From the NCBI RefSeq assembly GCF_028728065.1, contig NZ_CP117812.1, forward strand, positions 1,922,001 to 1,986,000: 64,000 nucleotides of DNA, written 5' to 3'. The position numbers and the translations under genes were made by a program. Under the pieces are notes generated by a model. The model ran no database searches, had not been told where the DNA came from, and was given only the letters and a program-made list of their open reading frames with translations. Shown here in pieces: positions 1-8,986 of this stretch (its first letter is position 1; each line of letters begins with the position of its first letter). Source of the DNA: Lentisphaera profundi (GTDB lineage Bacteria > Verrucomicrobiota > Lentisphaeria > Lentisphaerales > Lentisphaeraceae).

Positions 1-923
1 CTGCCTCAAATGGAACTTTACATCGCGATATCAAACAACAGATCAAGCGTATGATCAAAGATCCACGCAGTTTTAACTTCTCCAAAAACTTCTCAAGTGA
101 GTGGTTAGACGTTGAACGTTTAGAGCGTGTAGTGATCGATAAAAAACACTCTAATGGTTATAATCAAGATATTAAAAATAGTTTTAAAAAAGAAACTTAT
201 TCTTTCTTCCAACATGTCTTACAAAATAATTTTAGCATTATGAATTTTATCGATTCGGATTATGCGATTCTTGACTGGCGTTTAGCTCAATTCTATAATC
301 TCCCACCAGTCGATAGCTTAGGATTCACAGCGACTCCAGTAGAAGCAAAGCATCAACGAGGTGGCATTATCACCAATGGCGGACTACTCACAGCTCTTTC
401 TACGGGAACACATTCTAGCCCCATTAAACGTGGTGTTTGGCTCGCCCGTAAGCTCGTCGATTCACCTCCTCCCAAACCACCACCCAATGTCCCTGCGCTT
501 GATGAAGAAAATGCAGCTTTAGCAAAACTCACAATTAAAGAACAGCTCCAGCTTCACCGCGACAAAGCCGCATGCCGTGACTGTCACATGAAGATTGATC
601 CCTGGGGACTGCCTTTTGAGCATTATGATACGACGGGCCGAATTAAAGCTCCTTCGGAACTCATTTCAGCTGACACAGTCTTTCCTGATGGCACTGAGGT
701 TAATGGTTTAAACGAATTGAAAGCCTATCTCATCAATGAAAAAGCCGATCTCGTTTCACGTTCTCTCGTGCGTCACCTAAGTGCTTATGCTATGGGACGT
801 TCACTATCCTTTGCTGATGACTATGAAATCAAAGCTATTCTCAAAGACGCTAAATCATCCAACTATCAAATACATTCAATAATTGAATCGATTGTGAAGA
901 GCGATCTATTCCTCAAGTTTTAA
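1..923 (+). CDS. DUF1592/DUF1588/DUF1585 cytochrome-like protein, 3' part
   Basis: This is the C-terminal part of a large planctomycete-type secreted protein. The frame is open from base 3, upstream of the first ATG at 51, so the true start lies outside the window. The visible order is the end of a DUF1592-like region (DPRSFNFSKNF), a DUF1588 region (HQRGGIITNGG, then a Pro-rich stretch SPPPKPPPNVPAL) and a DUF1585 C-terminus. A single c-type heme motif, CRDCH, followed by KIDPWGLPFEHYD, is typical of DUF1588. In PVC bacteria such proteins are nearly always encoded next to a DUF1552 protein, which is the case here (10-bp gap). They are predicted to be exported, possibly redox-active proteins; substrate and role are unknown. 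Family assignment is secure, function is not. Confidence 0.88.
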   Translation, partial: ASNGTLHRDIKQQIKRMIKDPRSFNFSKNFSSEWLDVERLERVVIDKKHSNGYNQDIKNSFKKETYSFFQHVLQNNFSIMNFIDSDYAILDWRLAQFYNLPPVDSLGFTATPVEAKHQRGGIITNGGLLTALSTGTHSSPIKRGVWLARKLVDSPPPKPPPNVPALDEENAALAKLTIKEQLQLHRDKAACRDCHMKIDPWGLPFEHYDTTGRIKAPSELISADTVFPDGTEVNGLNELKAYLINEKADLVSRSLVRHLSAYAMGRSLSFADDYEIKAILKDAKSSNYQIHSIIESIVKSDLFLKF

Positions 924-933
924 AGGAATTATT

Positions 934-2271
934 ATGAAAAACTCTAAATGGAAATTACCACGCAGGACTTTTCTCAAAGGCCTTGGCGTATCTCTTGCCC
1001 TACCCTGTCTCGAAGCTATGGGCGAAGAAGCTCAAAAGGAACAAGACAATATTCGTCGCAGTTGCCATATGTATTTCGGCAATGGAGTAAGTCTACCTCC
1101 AGAAAGTAACCCTGCACACAAAGACTGGCATTGGTTCCCTCACGAAACGGGTTCAAACTATACAATGACAGAGCCCCTAAAACCTTTAGCTCCTTTCCGC
1201 AACAAAGTAAGTATCGTCGGTGGCCTTCACCATCCCAATGCAGCCTTAGCAGATGTTCACGTCTGTAGTGATTTTTGGATGACAGGAGCTAATTTAGGCG
1301 GTAGCGAGTATGCCAACACTATATCAGTTGACCAAGTGGCAGCAGCTGAATTCCGTTCAAAAACTCGCTTTCCTCACCTCAACATCTCTTGTGATGGTGG
1401 TGTTGGTTTCAAATCACGTATAGGAACTATTTCTTTCGATCGCAATGGTCGACCTATTCCCTCGGAAAATGATCCTAAAAGAATTTTCGAACGTCTCTTC
1501 AAGCAAGGATCTGGTTCTATTGATGCACAACGAAAAGAACTCAATTACGAGGGTAAACTTGTAGATATGGTTCTTGACAATGCTCGCGAACTCAATAAAA
1601 AACTCGGCAAGAATGATCGTGAAAAAATGGAGCAGTACTTAAGTTCTGTAAGTGAAATAGAAGATAATGTCAATCGTAGTTCCAAATGGCTTGACACCCC
1701 CATAAAAGATGTCGATTCGAGTCATTTAAACTTAGATGTCGATATGACTATCCAGCCAGACAAATACTATGAAACGATGTTTGATCTCATCAGCCTGGCT
1801 TTTGAAGCTGACCTCACACGTACTGCGACCTTTATGATGACTCGTGAAGATGGCATGGGCATTGCTGATACCTTCTCATCAATATTATTAAAAACCGGTG
1901 GTCATCATAGCCTTTCTCATGGAGGTAATCACGAAGGTGGCTATCTAAATTGGTCACGCTATGACCAATTTCTCGTATCACGCCTCGCCTACTTCATGAA
2001 ACGCCTAGATAGCATTAAAGAAGGTCAAAGTACGGCTTTAGATAATACTATATTATTATTTGGCAGTGGTTGTAGCTCGACTCATAATTTCAAGAACCTT
2101 CCGCTCATCCTTGCTGGCGGTAGCAACATGGGCTTAAAGCATGGTTCTTACACCAACTATGAAGATAAGTTACCTATGAATAACATGCACTATTCCGTAC
2201 TGAAAGCTCTTGGGATCAAAACAGATTCCTTCGGTGATAGTACCGGTATATTGAAAGAGATTTTCGCTTAA
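934..2271 (+). CDS. DUF1552 family Tat-exported protein
   Basis: The 445-aa protein begins with a twin-arginine signal (RRTFLKG at residues 10-16, followed by a hydrophobic stretch ending near EAMGEEA), so it is predicted to be exported folded through Tat. The body matches the DUF1552 family: FGNGVSLPPES near the N-terminus, SVVGGLHHPN-like SIVGGLHHPN, a central MMTREDGMG region, and a C-terminal LLFGSGCSSTHNF plus LPLILAGG. It follows the DUF1588/DUF1585 gene after 10 bp with an AAAGGAATT ribosome site, so the two are cotranscribed. The family is common in Planctomycetota, Verrucomicrobiota and Lentisphaerota and has an alkaline-phosphatase/sulfatase-like fold flavour (inference); no reaction can be assigned. 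Confidence 0.9.
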   Translation: MKNSKWKLPRRTFLKGLGVSLALPCLEAMGEEAQKEQDNIRRSCHMYFGNGVSLPPESNPAHKDWHWFPHETGSNYTMTEPLKPLAPFRNKVSIVGGLHHPNAALADVHVCSDFWMTGANLGGSEYANTISVDQVAAAEFRSKTRFPHLNISCDGGVGFKSRIGTISFDRNGRPIPSENDPKRIFERLFKQGSGSIDAQRKELNYEGKLVDMVLDNARELNKKLGKNDREKMEQYLSSVSEIEDNVNRSSKWLDTPIKDVDSSHLNLDVDMTIQPDKYYETMFDLISLAFEADLTRTATFMMTREDGMGIADTFSSILLKTGGHHSLSHGGNHEGGYLNWSRYDQFLVSRLAYFMKRLDSIKEGQSTALDNTILLFGSGCSSTHNFKNLPLILAGGSNMGLKHGSYTNYEDKLPMNNMHYSVLKALGIKTDSFGDSTGILKEIFA

Positions 2272-2282
2272 AGTTATAATAT

Positions 2283-2310
2283 AAAAAGGGCTATATCATT
2301 AGCCCTTTTT
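2283..2310. terminator. Bidirectional terminator between convergent genes
   Basis: Perfect inverted repeat AAAAAGGGCT (2283-2292) / AGCCCTTTTT (2301-2310) with an 8-nt loop. A/T tracts on both sides make it usable in both directions, ending the DUF1552 operon and the bluB operon. Confidence 0.85.
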
Positions 2311-2321
2311 ATTTCTTAACT

Positions 2322-2972
2322 TCACCATGTTTCATATCGAACAAGGTCTTCTAAATCCAAGCGTTTATTCCAGCCTTTAGTTTCAAGTTCTGGACTATCT
2401 TTGAATTCATCTACATAACCAAGACACAAGTAAGCCACAATCTCTACTGAATCCGGTATATCAAGAGTTTTACGAATTTGCATGGGCTCCAATATACTTA
2501 CCCAGCCCATACCCACATCTTCTATTCGGGCTGCAAGCCACATATTTTGTATAGCACATACTGTACTATAGATATCCATTTCACCTTGAGTCGAACGACC
2601 AAGCTGGTTATTGTCATCTCTTTTGCGATCACAGGTCACACATATATTGAGGGGTGCTTCTAAAATTCCTTCGAGCTTTAAGCTCTCATATAAATCTTTT
2701 CGCGCTCCAGAAAATAATTCGGCTTCTGTCTCTTTTGCTTGGAGATAGGCCTCTTTTATTTTCTGTTTTGTCGCCTGCGAACGAATGATAATAAAATTCC
2801 ACGGCTGCAAAAAACCCACTGAAGGAGCTTCATGGGCCGCAGCTAAAATATTTTGCAATACATTATCGGGAACCGCTTTATCCAAAAAACCCGAACGCAC
2901 ATCACGACGTGCATTCAACAATCTATAGAAAGATTCTTTTTCTTGTTCGTTAAATGGCATTGATTCTTTCAT
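2322..2972 (-). CDS. bluB: 5,6-dimethylbenzimidazole synthase (BluB)
   Basis: Nitroreductase-fold flavoprotein that fragments reduced FMN with oxygen to make 5,6-dimethylbenzimidazole, the lower ligand of cobalamin. The N-terminal RRDVRSGF, the segment AAHEAPSVGFLQPWNFIII and the C-terminal GWVSILEP and AYLCLGYVDEF are characteristic of BluB rather than of general nitroreductases. I chose the ATG at 2972; a TTG at 2990 would add six residues, and a further ATG lies four codons downstream. It follows cobO by about 30 bp on the same strand, which fits a cobalamin operon. The need for oxygen suggests an organism that meets aerobic or microaerobic conditions. Confidence 0.9.
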   Translation of the reverse strand: MKESMPFNEQEKESFYRLLNARRDVRSGFLDKAVPDNVLQNILAAAHEAPSVGFLQPWNFIIIRSQATKQKIKEAYLQAKETEAELFSGARKDLYESLKLEGILEAPLNICVTCDRKRDDNNQLGRSTQGEMDIYSTVCAIQNMWLAARIEDVGMGWVSILEPMQIRKTLDIPDSVEIVAYLCLGYVDEFKDSPELETKGWNKRLDLEDLVRYETW

Positions 2973-3002
2973 CGTAATAAGGCTACTCAAAGATTTTAAT
3001 CT

Positions 3003-3611
3003 TTAGTATTCAATACCCCGTTGTGCCTGAATCCCATTATCAAAAGCATGCTTAATAGGTTTCATTTCTGTTACAGTATCTGCAATACTGATAAGCTCTT
3101 CTGGAGCGCCTCTACCGGTCACCATGATATTGAGGTTCTCAGGCTTATCTCTGAGGACATCGACAACTTTTTTTACATCTAAATAGCCGTAAGATAACGC
3201 GATATTAAGTTCGTCTAAAACGATTAAGTGATACTTAGGATTGTCACCACGACATTCTTCAATTAATGCCTCTACCTTTTGCCAGCCACTTTCTGCGGAC
3301 TCGATATCTTTGCTCTTATCCTGAGTATCCCAGGTGAAACCATCTCCTGATACTACATGGGTGATTTCATCAAACTTCTCAAAAATCTTCTGCTCACCAG
3401 TAGACCAATTGCCTTTGATAAATTGTACTACGGCAACTTTATAACCGTGCCCTACTGCTCGCATTGCAGTGCCAAAAGCTGCCGTGGATTTACCTTTGCC
3501 ATCACCGGTATTAACAATAAGAATGCCGCGATCAATCAATTTTGATTTTACTTTTTCTCTTTGCTCTTTTTGGAGCTTTTTCATATCTTCTTTGTGAGGG
3601 GAGTCAGTCAT
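3003..3611 (-). CDS. cobO: Cob(I)yrinic acid a,c-diamide adenosyltransferase (CobO/BtuR type)
   Basis: Transfers the adenosyl group of ATP to cob(I)alamin or corrinoid precursors, giving the Co-C bond of adenosylcobalamin. The 202-aa length is normal. The P-loop GDGKGKST is at residues 36-43, followed by AAFGTAMRAVGHG and VAVVQFIKGNW, which is diagnostic for the CobA/CobO/BtuR family; VLDELNIALSYGYLD and the C-terminal VTGRGAP motif are also present. The start is an ATG preceded by a weak GGA site. It is the first gene before bluB, and queG, whose product uses cobalamin, lies upstream on the same strand after a 261-bp gap. Confidence 0.93.
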   Translation of the reverse strand: MTDSPHKEDMKKLQKEQREKVKSKLIDRGILIVNTGDGKGKSTAAFGTAMRAVGHGYKVAVVQFIKGNWSTGEQKIFEKFDEITHVVSGDGFTWDTQDKSKDIESAESGWQKVEALIEECRGDNPKYHLIVLDELNIALSYGYLDVKKVVDVLRDKPENLNIMVTGRGAPEELISIADTVTEMKPIKHAFDNGIQAQRGIEY

Positions 3612-3872
3612 TATTTATCCAAATTTATACTTTATCAAAAAACATCTAAAATATCTATACCATTAACTACGTCATACAAATACTTTTCAAAGTAAAAGAA
3701 TGAGTCTTGATATATTTTAGATTGTTTGATTTCAGGGAATAAAAACGAGCCACTGACCAAGGAATGATATACGGCTGTGGAACCGGGTCAGCAGCCCATA
3801 CCTAAACATACGTGAACTTACTTTCCAAAGCAACTATCTACACTTCTATTTTCAATGAATTTTTGTGTTTAT
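3612..3872. other. Intergenic region between queG and cobO with an RNA-like island
   Basis: This 261-bp stretch is AT-rich except for a GC-richer island at about 3748-3822. On the plus strand the island reads GAGCCACTG, then GTGGAACCGGGTCAG directly followed by CAGCCC. The latter resembles the two sides of bacterial SRP RNA helix 8 without the GGAAG-containing tip; GCCACTG also recalls the conserved core of cobalamin riboswitches. Neither match is complete, and a riboswitch for cobO should be on the other strand. The minus strand just before cobO is AT-rich and probably carries its promoter. Confidence 0.3.
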
Positions 3873-4898
3873 CTAATCACAATCAATTTGCCCTAAGAGC
3901 AACTCACTCTGCATATTTTCTCGGCACCACTGCAAAAGCTCTTTAGCACGCTCATCTTGCGATTTACGCAAAATCACGATTGCATTCCTACGCAGTTTTT
4001 GCACTCCGGCATATTCCACGGCACTTCCTTTAATGAGGCGACGAATTTCGCCCGCACTTGATTTGAGTAACCAATCCAAATCAACGGGGATACGTTTATC
4101 CTCTTTTTCCTTAGGTGGACAAACAACCGAGCACCAGTCACAGCCAAATAACCACTCTTCCATCAAATCTCGCTGCCCTTTGTCTAACAATCCTTTTTTC
4201 TCTATTGTCAAATAAGAAATACACAGTCGGGAATCAAAAGCTTTGCCTTCTGCTATTGCCCCTGTAGGACAACCTCGTTTCTCGCAGGCACGACAAAAAT
4301 GACATGGGAATGGCATTTCCGGTTTTAATTTTAGTTCGGGTATTTTTACATTGCAGAATAAAGAGCCTATAAAGACGCGAACATCGCGTTCTGGCGTTCT
4401 TAATAAATCGTTTGGCCCTATAATGCCTAAACCTGCATAGGCAGCAAGAAATCGTTCAAATACAGGCTTTGTATCCACTGCAGGAATCGCCTCAAAGTCA
4501 CCTAGCTCTAATTTCAGTTTCTGGTGAATCTCAGTTAAAATCTCATGGCCTGTTCTGTGGTAATCTTGTTCTTTTGCATAGCCAGAAATATATCCCCGTA
4601 AAGCATCGTCTGCGACAGGAGGGAAAGGGTGTTCAGCATCTTCCATCCCCCACTTGTTCGTAAAAGTAATGATAATGACGGATTGAGCTCCAGGAAAAGT
4701 CCCCTGAAGATTCACCTTATCTTCGAGCATGCGCTGCAAATACACCATGTCAGCACCATAGCCCTCATCTAACCACACTTGACTTGATTTTCCCTGGTTC
4801 TTTAGTGCTAGCTGTAGTTCTGGGTCATTTAAGTCGAGGCAAGCCACCGAAATGGCTCCACTAGCTTTTGCTATTGCAGTTAAATCAAAGTTTTTCAT
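3873..4898 (-). CDS. queG: Epoxyqueuosine reductase (QueG)
   Basis: Cobalamin- and Fe-S-dependent enzyme for the last step of queuosine synthesis, reducing epoxyqueuosine to queuosine in tRNA anticodons. Two cysteine clusters are visible: CHFCRACEKRGCP (about residues 198-210) and CDWCSVVCP (about 251-259), linked by RLCISYLTIEKKG, a strong QueG signature. The first cluster has spacing CxxCxxCxxxxCP, one residue longer than the usual CxxCxxCxxxCP. The start is set at the ATG at 4898, preceded by GGGATTAGCT; a TTG at 4910 is also in frame. It overlaps the 3' end of tilS by 14 bp, so two tRNA-modification genes are translationally linked, beside cobalamin genes. Confidence 0.93.
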   Translation of the reverse strand: MKNFDLTAIAKASGAISVACLDLNDPELQLALKNQGKSSQVWLDEGYGADMVYLQRMLEDKVNLQGTFPGAQSVIIITFTNKWGMEDAEHPFPPVADDALRGYISGYAKEQDYHRTGHEILTEIHQKLKLELGDFEAIPAVDTKPVFERFLAAYAGLGIIGPNDLLRTPERDVRVFIGSLFCNVKIPELKLKPEMPFPCHFCRACEKRGCPTGAIAEGKAFDSRLCISYLTIEKKGLLDKGQRDLMEEWLFGCDWCSVVCPPKEKEDKRIPVDLDWLLKSSAGEIRRLIKGSAVEYAGVQKLRRNAIVILRKSQDERAKELLQWCRENMQSELLLGQIDCD

Positions 4899-6138
4899 AG
4901 CTAATCCCAATGTGATCGTGTTCTTTTTTTACAGCAGCAAACTCTGAACGACGAAGGCCAGGCAAATATATAATTTCATCATTAGTACAAAGAAGGGGGA
5001 AAGAGCAACGCTCTTGCTGACTGAGTTTAGCATCTGAAAAAAGCTTACTTAGCAAGGTACTTTTCTTGCGTCCCAAAATTTTCATCTTATCGCCTTTCTG
5101 CGCAGTTCGCAAAACAAATTGTTTCGGCAACTCACTCAGCTTAAAATATTCCGCTGATTTTGATGTACTGAGAAATAATCTATATCCCTCAAACTCAATT
5201 GATTCCTGCTTTCCCCAATCCCATTCAATGCTTTGAGTTCTTGGAGGCAAAGAGATCTCACCATTCTTCCAGATTCGCAATTCTACGCCTTCACCCAGAG
5301 GAATATCCTTATAAGCCTCTGGTAAATTCTCACATTCTTTGGCTAATCTCTGTAAAGACGCTGCCGTGGGCACATAGTGAACTGCTTGTTGTTCCAGAAA
5401 TAGACGTAAAACGCGAGGCTTTAATGCTGAGTGTAAGTTTCGATATCCATCAACACTTAGACCTTCTAATAATTCTTTAGCTGCCTGCTGACGAATAAAG
5501 TCATCATCTTCAGCTATATGTTTAAGAGTATGCTTGAGTCCCTTACCCAATTGAGTTAATTTGGGGATCAAGTCATTGCGCAAATAATTGCGATCACAAT
5601 AGTCGGCATCTTGATTACTGGCATCCTCTCTCCACTGAAGCTCATGCTTGGTGAGATAAGCTCGTAAATCTTCTCGTGAATAAGTAAGTAATGGACGGAT
5701 CAAGTGTAGGCTGCCTAAATCTCTCTGCTTACGAAGAGCGCAAAGACCACTGCTATTGGCCCCTCGCATCGCACGCATGAAAAAACTTTCCTGCACATCA
5801 TCTTGGTGATGCCCCAAATAAATATTCCACGAAGTAAAATGTTCTTCTAAGTACGCCAATCGCAAGCGACGTGCGACTTGTTCATCACCCTCATCTGCTT
5901 GACGTGCGCTCGCTAAGTCTAAACTCACCGATTTGAATGGGAGTTGATGTTTTTTACAAAAATCAGTGCAAAAGAGTTCATCCTTATCGGATTCAGCACC
6001 ACGTAAGTTATGATTAAAGTGAAGTACTAAATCGACTTGTTTTAGATCCTTCATCAGATGCAGCAGTGCCATACTATCCGCACCACCACTGAAGAGGACC
6101 AAACGTTTGTCTATTCTTAAAAATTCACTTTTAATCAT
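4885..6138 (-). CDS. tilS: tRNA(Ile)-lysidine synthase (TilS)
   Basis: ATP-dependent ligase that attaches lysine to C34 of the tRNA-Ile CAU anticodon, changing decoding from AUG to AUA. The PP-loop SGGADS is at residues 17-22 and HFNHNLRG, YLGHHQDDVQESFFMRAMRG and RPLLTYSREDLRAYL follow in the order expected for the N-terminal domain. The C-terminal region (KGDKMKILGRKKSTLLSKLFSDAKL) fits the TilS C-terminal substrate-binding domain. Length 417 aa is typical. The ATG start has GGAA at a suitable distance. It is the first gene of a probable tilS-queG unit. Confidence 0.92.
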   Translation of the reverse strand: MIKSEFLRIDKRLVLFSGGADSMALLHLMKDLKQVDLVLHFNHNLRGAESDKDELFCTDFCKKHQLPFKSVSLDLASARQADEGDEQVARRLRLAYLEEHFTSWNIYLGHHQDDVQESFFMRAMRGANSSGLCALRKQRDLGSLHLIRPLLTYSREDLRAYLTKHELQWREDASNQDADYCDRNYLRNDLIPKLTQLGKGLKHTLKHIAEDDDFIRQQAAKELLEGLSVDGYRNLHSALKPRVLRLFLEQQAVHYVPTAASLQRLAKECENLPEAYKDIPLGEGVELRIWKNGEISLPPRTQSIEWDWGKQESIEFEGYRLFLSTSKSAEYFKLSELPKQFVLRTAQKGDKMKILGRKKSTLLSKLFSDAKLSQQERCSFPLLCTNDEIIYLPGLRRSEFAAVKKEHDHIGISYEKL

Positions 6139-6387
6139 TAATAATATTTCCTTTTATCAAAACTGGCTCAATTTTCAACTTGGTCAAGCCCTGTAAGGAC
6201 TAGAACAACTAAGCTCTCCCCTTAATAGTAAAATAAGTATTTTATTAATGATCTCTTTGTTAATAAATCGACTGGTAAAAATACAGAAATAGGATTTTTT
6301 AATTTTTCGTTAAGTTTATTGTTTTTCTTAGTCAAATGAAAGATTAAGAGCTCAGCTTAAGATCTAGTAGTTAAAAAGTACACATCT

Positions 6388-7809
6388 ATGCCCTATAAAC
6401 ATTTAATCATATGCGTTTTTTTGGTCGCCTGCAATAACATTGAAAGGGATGTAAAACACCGACCTGAATTCATTAGCCCAAAGACCTTCTCCGAAGAAAA
6501 CCTTTCTCCAGTTCTAGACATCACTGAAAAATGGTGGTTAAGCCTCAATGATAGCGAGCTAAATGATTTTATGGACAAAGTCTTTAGTGATAATCTAGAC
6601 CTAGCTCAAAGCTGGGCACGCTTGCGACAGGCGGAAGCACGCCTAGGCATAAGTCGCTCTGATCAAAAATCAAAACTTGATGGAATTGCTGAAGCACAAG
6701 GGAATAAAAGAAAAGTCGATGGCAACGATGGTAAAGAAACTTCTGGTAGCGAAGAATATAAAATCGGATTAAAAGCAAGTTACGAAATTGACCTTTGGGA
6801 TAGAATCAGTGATCAGACTAGCGCTTCTGAAATGGATTATGAATCACAAAAATTAGCCGTGCACAGTACCGCCCTACTCTTATCGGCAGAAGTGGTCGAA
6901 AGTTGGATGGTCTACAAAGCTATTTCAGAACAACTCGACTTACTCAATCAACAAATAAAAACGAACGAACAAAGCTTAGATATTATTGCTCATCGCCAAA
7001 GACGCGGCTTAGCAAATATTGTTGACCTCTTCCAGCAACGCCAACAAGTCGCTCGTGTCAAAAGTTTGATCCCTAACTTAGAAGAGCAAAGAGATCGTCT
7101 AAGATTAAAATTAATTCTACTCTCTGGTCAAAATTTTGATACTCAAATTGACTTAGGCAAGTTGCAACTACCCCAATTAAAGGCTTTGCCCAATAGCGGC
7201 ATTCCTTCAGAGATTCTTAGTCAAAGACCAGATGTCCAGCAATCTTGGTTCCAACTTCAATCCAGTGAGTTTCGTCTCAGTGGTGCCACGAAAGCCAAGC
7301 TCCCACGTTTAACGCTCAGCGCCCAAGCTAATTTCAACAACCAAAAATTCAGTCGTCTTTTTGATAATTGGTTCAGCAATATAATGGCGGGTTTAACGGC
7401 TCCCATTTTAGATGGCGGTTTACTGGAAAGCGAAGAACTTCTTGCGAAAGCGAAAAGCGACGAAAATTACCTCAATTATAAAGAGACCGCACTAAGGGCT
7501 TTAAATGAAGTTGAGCAGGCTTTGAATGCTGAAAAATGGCGTGCTGAAGAAATTTCCAGTGTGAAAACTGAAGTGGATTATGCTAAAAATACTCTTGATG
7601 AAACGAGAAGACGTTATCGCAAAGGATTAAGTGATTACTTACCAGTACTTACGGCATTAGCCACTCACCAACAGGCCCAACGAACTTTAACAGAAGTACG
7701 CGCTCAACTCATTGTCAATCGCATTGAAATCCATCGTAGCTTAGGTGGTTCATGGGATTTAGAAGAAAATATGAAACTTCTTCCAGAAGCCGTAAAAAGG
7801 AATAAATAA
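6388..7809 (+). CDS. Outer-membrane efflux lipoprotein (TolC/NodT family)
   Basis: Outer-membrane channel of the tripartite RND pump encoded by the next two genes. The short signal ends in a lipobox LVAC with Cys15 as the lipid-bearing residue. Two tandem OEP-type repeats are seen, with coiled-coil helices (AQSWARLRQAEARLGISRSDQ and the matching QQRQQVARVKS region) and the characteristic SQRPDVQQSWFQLQSSEFRL segment, then APILDGG. Length 473 aa is normal for the NodT family. The stop is followed by the adaptor ATG after one base. The roughly 250-bp AT-rich region upstream should hold the operon promoter, but I could not identify it with confidence. Confidence 0.9.
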   Translation: MPYKHLIICVFLVACNNIERDVKHRPEFISPKTFSEENLSPVLDITEKWWLSLNDSELNDFMDKVFSDNLDLAQSWARLRQAEARLGISRSDQKSKLDGIAEAQGNKRKVDGNDGKETSGSEEYKIGLKASYEIDLWDRISDQTSASEMDYESQKLAVHSTALLLSAEVVESWMVYKAISEQLDLLNQQIKTNEQSLDIIAHRQRRGLANIVDLFQQRQQVARVKSLIPNLEEQRDRLRLKLILLSGQNFDTQIDLGKLQLPQLKALPNSGIPSEILSQRPDVQQSWFQLQSSEFRLSGATKAKLPRLTLSAQANFNNQKFSRLFDNWFSNIMAGLTAPILDGGLLESEELLAKAKSDENYLNYKETALRALNEVEQALNAEKWRAEEISSVKTEVDYAKNTLDETRRRYRKGLSDYLPVLTALATHQQAQRTLTEVRAQLIVNRIEIHRSLGGSWDLEENMKLLPEAVKRNK

Positions 7810-7810
7810 C

Positions 7811-8986
7811 ATGAAAGTAAAATCTTTTGTAGCTTCAGTAATTCAGGTACTTATCGTAGTTGCCATCATTATCGCCGCGTGGAAATACTACCAGTACTTA
7901 ATGGACACTACACCAAAAAACTCAATTAAGCCCCGCAAGGAAAGAGCCGTCCGCGTACGACTCATGGAACTCAAAAAAACGACCGAGAGCATCGTCCTTT
8001 ACACTAGTGGAAAAGTTATTCCGGAGAGAAAACTCAGCATTAAACCTCGGATTACCGGAGAAATCATCTCAATCCATCCATCACTGCATCCAGGTGGCTC
8101 TATCCTAAAAGGAGAAATTCTTGTTGAAATTGATCCTACTGATTTCGAAATTGCTATTACAAAAGCCCGTAGTGAACTCCGTGAAGCTGAATTTAATTAT
8201 CAGCTTGAGCGGGGGGAGCAAGATGTGGCTAAATACGAATGGAATTTCCTTGAAGATCGCGACAAAATTAGCGATCTAGAAAAACAACTCATTTTGCGTA
8301 TCCCGCATCTCGATAAAGCTCAGGCCGATATCGCCGCGGCAAAAGCTCAGCTTAAACAGGCCGAACTCAACCTTGCCAGAACAAAAATTCGCGCGCCTTA
8401 TAATGTCCAAGTTATCACTCGTAATATAACTGAAGGCTCACAAGTGAATCTTCAAAGCTCCATTGCGGAACTGGTAAATTCTGACACCTTTTGGATTGAA
8501 GCTTCGATTGCCTACGAAAGACTCCCATGGATAAAGACGAAGACAAAAGACTCCCTCGGTGCGAAAGCCTCTATTATCCCCAGTGGCGTTATTTCAAAAG
8601 GCTTTACTTGGGAAGGACGAGTTCTGCGCAAGCTACCCAACATCTCTGAAAATGCACGCAGAGCACGAATCCTCATTGACGTTAAGGCCCCCTTAGAACA
8701 ACACGATACGCCACTTTTACTCAATGCTTATGTGAGAGTTACAATTGCTGGTCCCCAAATTAAAAATATCTATAAAATACCGGCAAACATTGTTCATGAA
8801 GGCAATAAGCTACATTTGATAAACAAAGAGGGTCGACTCGCCATCAAAGAAGTGCAGATCCTTTGGTCAGACGCGCAATACATTTATGTTCAGGAAGGTC
8901 TTGAAGATGGTGATTTACTCGTGACGACTCGCATAGGTTCGGCTGTCCCAGGCTTAAAGCTTGAAGCCATTAGGAATAAAAAATGA
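7811..8986 (+). CDS. RND efflux periplasmic adaptor (membrane fusion protein)
   Basis: HlyD/AcrA-like adaptor linking the inner-membrane pump and the outer-membrane channel. An N-terminal membrane anchor lies at about residues 7-28. A lipoyl half-motif (GEIISIHPSLHPGGSILKGEILVEIDPTDF) is followed by an alpha-helical hairpin (ELREAEFNYQLERGEQ to AAAKAQLKQAELNLARTKI) and the second half (IRAPYNVQVITRNITEGSQV), then beta-barrel and membrane-proximal domains. Length 391 aa is usual. It overlaps the pump start by 4 bp (ATGA), a sign of coupled translation. Confidence 0.92.
   Translation: MKVKSFVASVIQVLIVVAIIIAAWKYYQYLMDTTPKNSIKPRKERAVRVRLMELKKTTESIVLYTSGKVIPERKLSIKPRITGEIISIHPSLHPGGSILKGEILVEIDPTDFEIAITKARSELREAEFNYQLERGEQDVAKYEWNFLEDRDKISDLEKQLILRIPHLDKAQADIAAAKAQLKQAELNLARTKIRAPYNVQVITRNITEGSQVNLQSSIAELVNSDTFWIEASIAYERLPWIKTKTKDSLGAKASIIPSGVISKGFTWEGRVLRKLPNISENARRARILIDVKAPLEQHDTPLLLNAYVRVTIAGPQIKNIYKIPANIVHEGNKLHLINKEGRLAIKEVQILWSDAQYIYVQEGLEDGDLLVTTRIGSAVPGLKLEAIRNKK

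Noticed and set aside
3740-3825. Cobalamin riboswitch controlling cobO
   Set aside because: The GCCACTG-like core is on the plus strand, whereas cobO and bluB are on the minus strand; the middle conserved part is missing. Kept only as a low-confidence RNA-like island.
6340-6365. TetR operator in front of the RND operon
   Set aside because: TTAAG-N7-CTTAA is short and unlike the 18-bp palindrome before tetR.
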